Shown here: one piece after another, positions 16,653-23,559 of the stretch
Position numbering within the stretch: the stretch's first letter is position 1
How the letters are laid out: every line of letters starts with the position of its first letter
Origin: a virus
Length of the DNA stretch: 23,559 bases
IMG/VR virus record: IMGVR_UViG_3300027797_000145
Location: 1-23,559 of that record
Strand: one strand, 5' to 3'
Notes under the pieces: generated by a model
The model's input: the letters and a program-made list of their open reading frames with translations, nothing else
What the model was told of the DNA's origin: nothing
Database searches by the model: none
Made by a program: the position numbers and the translations under genes

Positions 16653-17510
16653 ATGACATATATTGCAATTGGTGGAGCCGCAATAAGTATTGTTGGGGGT
16701 ATAATGGGTAGTTCTTCAGCTGCGGCGGCGGAACGAGCCGCTGCTCAGAAAGCCGCGGCATTAAACGCTCAATTAGACTCGCTAGAAAAAAATAGACAAG
16801 CAATTATAAATCCTTATGCGGCAACCAAAGACTTAAGTGGCATGGCAAAAGATTTATCTGGCAATATTCGTAATCAATACGCCAATATAGGCGTGGCTAC
16901 CCAAGCGGCTAAAATGCAAGCTGAAGAAGCAGATATTTCATTAGCAAACACATTAGATACTTTAAGAACGACTGGGTCAAGTGCAGGTGGAGCTACTGCT
17001 TTAGCTCAAGCGGCATTAAAAAGTAAAAGCCAGGTTTCTGCAAGCATAGAGTCACAAGAAGCGGCTAATGAAAAATTAAAAGCACAAGGCCAAATGGAAG
17101 TCGATAGACTTAAAATGGCAGAAACCCAAAGAATACAAAACATACAAATGAGTGAAGCACAAAAAATGCAAGACGCGGCTAATGCTACTTCTCAATTTAA
17201 ATACAGTGAAACAGAAAAAAGGGAAATTGCTAAAATGGATAGAATTCAATCTCAATTAACAGGAGCACAAAACCAACAAGCTTCAGCCGCAGCGGCGGGT
17301 CAAATGGCGCAAGCAAATATGTTTAGCGGAGTTGGTAGTGCTGTAACGTCTGGAATTGGGGCTATAAATGCAAAAAATGCAGCAAATAAAGCTGCTAAAC
17401 AAACTGTTGGGCCGCCCGCGGCGCCTGCTCCTGCTGGGCCTGCGCCAACTAATCCATTACCTGGTAATCAGCAAAGTTATGGTTTTGGTGGAACTAATTA
17501 TGGACGATAA
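16653..17510 (+). CDS. Probable internal virion / DNA-ejection protein, T7 gp14-like in style (285 aa)
   Basis: This protein has the architecture of small ejected virion proteins. The N-terminus is hydrophobic and Gly-rich (IAIGGAAISIVGGIMGS, residues about 4-20), which suits membrane insertion. Residues 20-220 are Ala/Gln/Lys/Glu-rich and predicted to form a long coiled coil with little hydrophobic core. A second glycine-zipper segment (GVGSAVTSGIGAI, about 226-238) follows, then a Pro/Ala tail (PPAAPAPAGPAPTNPLPG). T7 gp14 and the cargo proteins of crAss-like virions share this layout and genome position after the tail genes; sequence similarity itself is not claimed. The gene begins 3 bases after the cupin gene and precedes two larger helical proteins. 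DNA here is noticeably richer in GCG/GCC codons than its neighbours, because of the many alanines. Confidence 0.6.
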   Translation: MTYIAIGGAAISIVGGIMGSSSAAAAERAAAQKAAALNAQLDSLEKNRQAIINPYAATKDLSGMAKDLSGNIRNQYANIGVATQAAKMQAEEADISLANTLDTLRTTGSSAGGATALAQAALKSKSQVSASIESQEAANEKLKAQGQMEVDRLKMAETQRIQNIQMSEAQKMQDAANATSQFKYSETEKREIAKMDRIQSQLTGAQNQQASAAAAGQMAQANMFSGVGSAVTSGIGAINAKNAANKAAKQTVGPPAAPAPAGPAPTNPLPGNQQSYGFGGTNYGR

Positions 17511-17531
17511 AATTTAAAAAAAATATAATAT

Positions 17532-18854
17532 ATGGGAGCTTATCAAAATCCAGAACAAGTTAAAGATTACACAATGGACGTTGCTAATGCCTGGGCTAAT
17601 GCGACAAACAAGGTGGTTAAAGGACTTACTGATATTGCAGACGATCAAACAGTACAGTACAAAGCTAATGAAAAAAAATATAACGAAAACCTATTAGCTG
17701 CTCAAAAACTAAAAGTTCAATACGCTTCAAAAGTAGGTGATGTAGCTGAGGGTTATGCTGGTGCTGATTTGCGTAAAACATTTTCAGGCAAAGCAGATGA
17801 ATATGCAAATATTCAATTAAGATTAATGAATAATACTTCAGAGGACGTTAAAGCTGACATGGAAGAATTAGAAAGACTTGATAGGCTTCCTGGACAAGCT
17901 AAAACAGCCATTGCTACTTTAATGAGTCAAAAAGAAGCGCATAATAAAAGTGTTGCATTAGCTGGACAACCAGGCGGATATGATAAACAAAATATAAATA
18001 TAAATGATCCCGCTAATAGCACATTTAATGGATTAAATTCTATATATGGCAATGCCCCAGCTAAACAAGACATTGCTTTAGTGGCCGATGCTAACGGTAA
18101 TTATAGCCTTAATTTTAATAGCGAAGGCATGAATGGAGAATGGAAAAGTACAATAAATTCTTCTACTTCTCAGCAAATGCAACTTAAAGGTACATCTATT
18201 TTACCAACAATTCCAGATGCTGCCGCTGCTTTAAATGAATCATTAACAGCTACTGATATTTATGGCAAAGTTAAAAAAGTAGACAAAAGTGGTAAAACTA
18301 TTGAAGAAATTGTTGGGGCAGCGGATAATTTTTATGAGAAAAAATGGGAAGATGATCCTAAATATGTAGAAGGTAAAATTAACCAAAATTATACAGGGAC
18401 ATTGCAATATAAAGATTTAGCGGATAATATACAAACACAAAGCGCTTTTACAGCTAAAGTTGCTGGGTATTTAGCAAATCCAGACCAAGTGGCGGCATTA
18501 ATGAATTCGACTGGTTTTCAAGACCCTAATAAGCCAGTAAGATATACTGCATCGCAATTTGCAGAAGCTTCTGTTAATAAAGATGATCCGATGGCTATAA
18601 AATTTAAAGAAGCATTGGCTAACTATTTTGCTCATACATTTCCACCAAAAAGACAAATGGTAAATGAAGCAGGTGAGCCAATTGTTCAAATTAAAGCTGC
18701 GGATGTAACTACGGATGTTGAGCGTGCTGCTAATTTAGCAAATCCAGAAAAACCGTTTATAGAAGGAGATACAAGAAAAGTTATGTCCAAAGGCAAAAAA
18801 TGGAGTGTTACAAAAGATAAAAATGGTAAAGCAACCGGTAAAGTAATTAAATAA
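17532..18854 (+). CDS. Probable internal virion (cargo) protein (440 aa)
   Basis: I recognise no specific domain. The first 150 residues are helical (VANAWANATNKVVKGLTDIA, then KAKEKKY-type Lys/Glu stretches and DMEELERLDRLPGQ). Residues about 150-230 are Asn/Gly-rich and beta-like, with NSEGMNGEWKSTINSSTSQQ. The rest is helical again (FAEASVNKDDPMAIKFKEAL), ending in a very basic tail (KGKKWSVTKDKNGKATGKVI). No signal peptide, membrane segment or enzyme motif is seen. It lies between the small gp14-like protein and the giant protein, and its TAA overlaps the ATG of the giant gene by one base, so the two are translationally coupled. The most likely role is the middle component of a set of internal proteins delivered with the DNA, analogous in order to T7 gp15. 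That role is inferred from context. Confidence 0.55.
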   Translation: MGAYQNPEQVKDYTMDVANAWANATNKVVKGLTDIADDQTVQYKANEKKYNENLLAAQKLKVQYASKVGDVAEGYAGADLRKTFSGKADEYANIQLRLMNNTSEDVKADMEELERLDRLPGQAKTAIATLMSQKEAHNKSVALAGQPGGYDKQNININDPANSTFNGLNSIYGNAPAKQDIALVADANGNYSLNFNSEGMNGEWKSTINSSTSQQMQLKGTSILPTIPDAAAALNESLTATDIYGKVKKVDKSGKTIEEIVGAADNFYEKKWEDDPKYVEGKINQNYTGTLQYKDLADNIQTQSAFTAKVAGYLANPDQVAALMNSTGFQDPNKPVRYTASQFAEASVNKDDPMAIKFKEALANYFAHTFPPKRQMVNEAGEPIVQIKAADVTTDVERAANLANPEKPFIEGDTRKVMSKGKKWSVTKDKNGKATGKVIK

Positions 18855-21800
18855 TGACTACATACAAAGATAAACGAGGTAATTCTTATAGTCAAGAAAA
18901 AATAAAAGAGTTGGCTACTAAAGCTAATACTACTTTAGATGATTTTGTTTCTAAAAAAGAATTAGAAATAATTGAAGAAGAAGAAGCAAATACAACTATA
19001 AGTGCGGATGAAGATATAACTGGATTAGAAAACGATGAGCCTATAGGTGTGGAAGCAATTGTAACTGATCCCCCTAAGAAAAAGAAAAAACCTGTTCCAA
19101 CTTCTAAAGCGGTATCGACAAGAGCGGATTCTCCATACCCTAAAAAGAATATTTTAGATCCACTTGGATTAAATAAACCGCTTCTTTCATTTAACGACAA
19201 AATTCCTGGCGCTCCTAAGCCTATCGTAGCTGCTGCTATTAAAAAACCTATTGATACTGGTAAAAAAAATCCATTAGCATTAATGGAGGATTGGTATAAA
19301 GTAAAGGATGCGGCATGGTATGAGAGCGGGATCTTAGATGAAGACCAAGCTGTTAATAGATTAGAAACACTTTTAAATACAAGAAACGACAAAACAAAAA
19401 ATAATCCAAATGCAAAGTTAAAAGACTTTACTGTTAGTGTTCCATTTATGCCCGGAACTGATATGGTTACTTTAAAATCAAATAAAACAGGTAACACTTT
19501 TAATTATTCTTGGAATACCGGAGAGGAAGATGCAATATCACAAAAAAAAGCACATGACGAATTAAATAAATGGGTTTTTGAAAATAGTGTATATGATCCG
19601 TCAAATGCAGATCAAGTACAAACATATAAAAATACAGGCCTAAACAAGCAGCAAGTATTAGAAGCGGCAAATACAAATGGATTAAAACTTTGGGAAATTA
19701 CTAAAAACATTGGAGGTTATTTGGGTGATATTTTTGATGAAGGATTATATTCCGGTACATTAAAAAACGTAGCAGAAACCGCAAGATTATTAAATGAAGA
19801 GAAAGATTTAGTAAAATTAACAGATGCAAATGCTTCAGAAAAAGAAAAATATGCGGTTATTAGTAATGCTTTAGGTAAAGTTAAAAACGAGGTATCTAAC
19901 GTAGTACAAAAAAATATTAAAGAAAATCCGGTATTTAAAGAGTTTGATTTAGGCACATTGTTAAATACTCCTGACAAAGTACAAGCTTATCTTGATGATT
20001 TTGTTATAAAAAATAGAGGTTTTGTTATTAAAACAGGATTGACTGATCAAGTAATAAAAAAAATGGCTCAGGATCAATTAGTTGTTATTCGTGATAATCA
20101 AAAATTAGATCAAGAAAAAGCCGTTGCGGATAATTTAAAAACTAAAGATCTTGGAGTAAATGTTGATTTTTATGAACAAATTGCAGCAAAAAGTTTAACT
20201 CCGGAACAAACTAATATATACAAAGCAAATAAAAATGTATATGCACTGCAAGAAAGTTTATATATGCTTGAGTCTAGCGAAAAAGCTAAAACTGATCTTA
20301 CTACAATGAAGCAAATTGATAATTTAAAAATTCAAATTGCTGACGCTCAAAAAAAGGCTAATGTGTTATCGGCATCAACAGATACAGAACACAATAGATA
20401 TTTATATAATTCTACCACTGCAAAGTTAGCAAAGACTAGCGAGGCAAAAGTGGATACCGAAAATAATCAATCTTCTGATATTACAGATAAAGTTACTGCT
20501 TTTTCTAAAATATGGGCAGGTACTACACGTGAAAAATTAGCTACTCAATTTGTAAAAATAAATTCACAATTACAACAAAGCGATTTTGACGGTAATAAAA
20601 AACAAAATGTTGTTTTGCCAAAAGCAAGTGCTGAGAAATTTGTTATAAATAACACTTGGTGGATTAACAAAGGCTATACTACAAAGCGTTTACCAAATGG
20701 AGATTTACTTTTTGTAGGAGTTCCAACAAAAATTATTGCTGGGCTTGTTGATCAAGACGCAAATACCGGGGGAAAAAGTTTGTTTGCCAATGAATTAGGC
20801 GGTGGTAATTTTGATTTTTATTCGTTTGATACAAAAAACAATAAACGCGGCGAAAAAATTGATGCTAAATTAAATGAATGGAGAAATAATAACATTGATT
20901 TAAAAGCAAATTCAATTGCTATAAATGAAGCATATCTATTAAATCAAAGCCCTACAAAAAATACACCTGGATTTTTTAAAGCAGCTCAAGACGGTTTTAT
21001 AAAAGCGCTTGATGATAAGTATATTACAACAAGTGAAAAAAGAGATACAGCCGCTAATCAACTTGAGCAAGCAGATTTTACAACTTCTGAAGCAACAAAA
21101 AACGATTTAATATCAAGTTTTAAAGAAGATGTAGGTACTGCGGCAGGAAGCGGTATACCAACTGTCGCTAAAATTGCAGTGGTTAGTGCAATAACCGGTG
21201 GTATTGCTGATGTTGTTTTAGGAGCCGAGGCAATAGCTGCTTTTAACGCTCTTAGAACAAGCGAAAAAATAACTGAAAAGTTACTTTACCATACTACTAT
21301 GGCTTTAAGCGAAGAAGCTAAAATGAGAGTGGTTGGGCTTGAACCAGGATCTGGACTTGCTTTTTATGGAGCAGGAACTATATTACCAAAATCATATAAA
21401 TTTTTAGATCCAGAAAAATACAGAAGCATAAATAATGTAACAAATTTAATGGGTCATGCTGTTAACGGAGGTATTTCTATGGAAGCTGCTGGTATTGTTG
21501 AACATGGATATAAAACAATTGTACATGACGAAAATTTTAAAGAATATTTAGATAAAGAATTTGATGGCTTTTCACAGGTAAGTAGAAGAATATTGGGTAA
21601 CTCACTTGCATTTTCATATATGGGTGCTCCTAAAATGTTTTCTCCTCATTTTTTTAAGTCTGGAAGTGAATTAAAACTTGCGTTAAATGAAACAAATCAA
21701 AAAGTTGCAGATATAACTCAAAACTTAAAAAACTTTGAAATTAATAATAAACCAAGATCTAAAGGTTATAAAGATACTGTAAAAACTTACGAAACAGAGT

Positions 21801-23559
21801 TAGAAAAAGCGCAAGCCGCGCAAAAAGTTATTTCTCAAACATATAGTACCTACATGTATGAGAAAACCCTAGCCACTCCAGAAGGATTAGAAAACTATGT
21901 AAACACCACTAATAAAGATCTATTTGATAAATTTAAGGCTGAATATGGCGTTGACCCTATTATAGAAATTTCTGATGAAGTTGGTAAAGTTGTAGATGGA
22001 AAACTAGTAGGGGGAACTAGTTTTCTTAAAGAACCAGGGCTTGACGCAGAAGGGAATCTATTGCCGCCTACAATAGTACTTAATAGAAACCAAATATTTA
22101 AACAAGGATTTGTTAATACTGGTATTATTGGGCACGAGATTAGCCATCTTTTTGATCGCGCAGAAATGGAAGTTAAAGCCAAAAAGTTTGCTGAAACCAA
22201 AAAAATGGTTGATGGCAAAGAAAAATTACCTACTCCAGAAGAAGTAAGCTTATATAAAGATCAATTAGAGGCAAATAAAAATGAAAGAATAGTTAAGATA
22301 TTAGCTGAAAATTTCCCTGATATAATGGATAAAAAAGTTTATTCTATTAGAAATAAAGAAACGGATGAAATTGAAAAATTAAATGTAGTTGAAGCTGTAA
22401 CTAGATCTTATGAAAAGAAAAATGAAGATGGTAAAGTAATAAACCCAGCTGAAATTAAAGATGAAATAATAAAAAGAGTTATTGAAGATTTAGGTTCAAG
22501 CGCTATATTAATGAATCCTTTAGAAGCAAGAGGAGCTTTTAAAAATTTACTTAATGACTTTAAAAAATTAATTAAAAGTCCAGAAGCAGTAAGTGCAGAA
22601 GTTGCCAATGCAGGTCAATTAATGAACCTAATAAAAGGTTATACAGAAAGTTTTGGATCTAAAAAAGGAGGTTCTTATGAATACGCTGAAGCATTAGCTA
22701 AAATAGATTTAAGTAACTTTACTGAGTTACAATTTAAAGACGCTGATATTAATGATGTTGAGGCAATAGCTAAATATGATGCTGTAGTTAACGCAAAAGA
22801 AGCCGCAATGGCTAATTATAACACTAGAGAATCTAAAAATATAGAAGATGAAATTAAGAAGCTATATGACTTATATGGTGACAATAAAATAGGTACAGAG
22901 GAATTATTTGCAAAGATTGATGCTTTAGAAAATCCTAGCGCTGAGGTAGTAATTGAACCAACCACAAAACAATCTATATCTAAAACAGAAAAAGTTAAAT
23001 CTGTTGATGAAAAAAAATTAGGTAATGAAATAGATAGTTTTGTAGGAGCAAAAGATGCTAATGGTAAATACAAAATGACCAAAGAAGAATGGGATGCTGG
23101 AGGTTTATTAAAGGCAAAAGAAAAACTAATTGATGGCAAAATGCTAGACCCATTAATTAAAAAAGAATTAACACGTAATGGCGTTTCAGCAGATAATGTT
23201 CATGGTATTAGTGTTGAAACATTTATAGAAGATGTAAAAGATCGTTTGTTAGAGGCTACCTTATTAAAGTTTAATCCTGAAGTTAATAATAGTTTAGGCG
23301 GATTTATTTTAGGAAGTCAATTTGGTCTTAAGAATAAAATTGGGGATGTAGCTAATAAATATAAAAAGCAATTGAGCACATCGTCAATAGACGTTGAAGC
23401 TGGAGGTGTTGGATCTGTGAAAGAATTAATGTCAGAAGAACAAGCTGATTTTGAATTTGAAACTGAAGTTGAACAAGGATATAAACCTAAATTTAAAAGT
23501 TTAACTGACTCTAAAATAGTAGATAAAGAAACTTTAAATATTATAAAGAATAAAGTTAT
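18854..23559 (+). CDS. Giant virion protein with zincin-type HEISH motif (3'-truncated, >1568 aa)
   Basis: The frame was followed codon by codon and has no stop in 1568 codons up to the window end. The ATG overlaps the previous TAA (TAATG). Residues 20-85 are acidic then basic (PPKKKKKPVP, 73-82) and probably disordered. About 90-750 is helical with few motifs. Residues about 760-800 are hydrophobic and small (VAKIAVVSAITGGIADVVLG), part of a Gly-rich stretch reaching about 935 that could touch membranes. About 945-1015 is coiled coil. HEISH (1094-1098), preceded by a hydrophobic strand-like stretch with IVLNRN and TGIIG, fits a zinc metalloprotease active site; the third ligand is not certain. 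Near 1473-1514 is FNPEVNNSLGGF ... SIDVE. Position after two internal-type proteins and size suggest a cargo/ejection protein. No DxDxD RNA-polymerase motif is in the visible part. Confidence 0.7.
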   Translation, partial: MTTYKDKRGNSYSQEKIKELATKANTTLDDFVSKKELEIIEEEEANTTISADEDITGLENDEPIGVEAIVTDPPKKKKKPVPTSKAVSTRADSPYPKKNILDPLGLNKPLLSFNDKIPGAPKPIVAAAIKKPIDTGKKNPLALMEDWYKVKDAAWYESGILDEDQAVNRLETLLNTRNDKTKNNPNAKLKDFTVSVPFMPGTDMVTLKSNKTGNTFNYSWNTGEEDAISQKKAHDELNKWVFENSVYDPSNADQVQTYKNTGLNKQQVLEAANTNGLKLWEITKNIGGYLGDIFDEGLYSGTLKNVAETARLLNEEKDLVKLTDANASEKEKYAVISNALGKVKNEVSNVVQKNIKENPVFKEFDLGTLLNTPDKVQAYLDDFVIKNRGFVIKTGLTDQVIKKMAQDQLVVIRDNQKLDQEKAVADNLKTKDLGVNVDFYEQIAAKSLTPEQTNIYKANKNVYALQESLYMLESSEKAKTDLTTMKQIDNLKIQIADAQKKANVLSASTDTEHNRYLYNSTTAKLAKTSEAKVDTENNQSSDITDKVTAFSKIWAGTTREKLATQFVKINSQLQQSDFDGNKKQNVVLPKASAEKFVINNTWWINKGYTTKRLPNGDLLFVGVPTKIIAGLVDQDANTGGKSLFANELGGGNFDFYSFDTKNNKRGEKIDAKLNEWRNNNIDLKANSIAINEAYLLNQSPTKNTPGFFKAAQDGFIKALDDKYITTSEKRDTAANQLEQADFTTSEATKNDLISSFKEDVGTAAGSGIPTVAKIAVVSAITGGIADVVLGAEAIAAFNALRTSEKITEKLLYHTTMALSEEAKMRVVGLEPGSGLAFYGAGTILPKSYKFLDPEKYRSINNVTNLMGHAVNGGISMEAAGIVEHGYKTIVHDENFKEYLDKEFDGFSQVSRRILGNSLAFSYMGAPKMFSPHFFKSGSELKLALNETNQKVADITQNLKNFEINNKPRSKGYKDTVKTYETELEKAQAAQKVISQTYSTYMYEKTLATPEGLENYVNTTNKDLFDKFKAEYGVDPIIEISDEVGKVVDGKLVGGTSFLKEPGLDAEGNLLPPTIVLNRNQIFKQGFVNTGIIGHEISHLFDRAEMEVKAKKFAETKKMVDGKEKLPTPEEVSLYKDQLEANKNERIVKILAENFPDIMDKKVYSIRNKETDEIEKLNVVEAVTRSYEKKNEDGKVINPAEIKDEIIKRVIEDLGSSAILMNPLEARGAFKNLLNDFKKLIKSPEAVSAEVANAGQLMNLIKGYTESFGSKKGGSYEYAEALAKIDLSNFTELQFKDADINDVEAIAKYDAVVNAKEAAMANYNTRESKNIEDEIKKLYDLYGDNKIGTEELFAKIDALENPSAEVVIEPTTKQSISKTEKVKSVDEKKLGNEIDSFVGAKDANGKYKMTKEEWDAGGLLKAKEKLIDGKMLDPLIKKELTRNGVSADNVHGISVETFIEDVKDRLLEATLLKFNPEVNNSLGGFILGSQFGLKNKIGDVANKYKKQLSTSSIDVEAGGVGSVKELMSEEQADFEFETEVEQGYKPKFKSLTDSKIVDKETLNIIKNKV

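Noticed and set aside
18892-19497. 201-residue open frame on the minus strand
   Set aside because: It lies wholly inside the giant + strand gene, is hydrophobic as antisense of lysine/glutamate-rich codons usually is, and has no start context or neighbours on that strand.
22665-22697. GGAGG seven bases before an ATG, like a Shine-Dalgarno start
   Set aside because: The ATG is out of frame and meets TAG after six codons; GGAGG encodes Gly-Gly in the giant gene by chance.
18854-23559. Virion RNA polymerase in the giant gene
   Set aside because: Expected nearby in crAss-like phages, but no DxDxD catalytic motif is present in the 1568 visible residues; it may lie further downstream.

Overview
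The window looks like the structural half of a tailed double-stranded DNA phage with a short (podovirus-type) tail, most likely a crAss-like phage (order Crassvirales) of a Bacteroidota host. Three things support this. The gene order is terminase, portal, scaffold-like, capsid, connector/tube, very large tail proteins, then large helical internal proteins. The proteins resemble remembered crAss-like families in their conserved segments. The start sites also fit: none of the eleven non-overlapping starts has a Shine-Dalgarno-type GGAGG, only A/T-rich leaders, as is usual in Bacteroidota. The DNA is strongly A+T-rich. The family calls come from memory of protein patterns, not from a database search, and a flavobacterial host is only a guess.

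Layout: every supported gene is on the + strand and tightly packed. 2-889 is the end of the large terminase (nuclease domain). 890-6052 holds the portal, a scaffold-like protein and the major capsid protein. 6131-6988 is an unassigned post-capsid structural gene, set apart by two hairpins: a strong terminator at 6059-6104 and a GNRA-capped hairpin at 7000-7036. 7053-9017 encodes two neck/tail-tube type proteins. 9022-16207 encodes a 1859-residue tail protein and a 522-residue partner that together resemble a split stabilisation/tubular-B type tail protein. 16212-16649 is a small cupin-like gene. 16653-23559 carries three probable internal (ejected) virion proteins of increasing size. The last is open for 1568 codons without a stop and runs off the window; it carries a zincin-type HEISH motif. 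No stretch longer than 78 bases lacks a gene.

How the parts fit: the terminase packages DNA through the portal into a capsid built on the scaffold. The connector and tube proteins close the head and form the tail neck. The large tail proteins form the tail body and probably touch the cell surface through cadherin-like and fibronectin-III-like modules. The 285-, 440- and >1568-residue proteins would be stored inside the particle and delivered with the DNA, as T7 gp14/15/16 or crAss-phage cargo proteins are. All 12 genes whose ends are visible stop with TAA, and the standard genetic code reads every gene through. I found no RNA genes, CRISPR arrays, insertion sequences or lysogeny genes.
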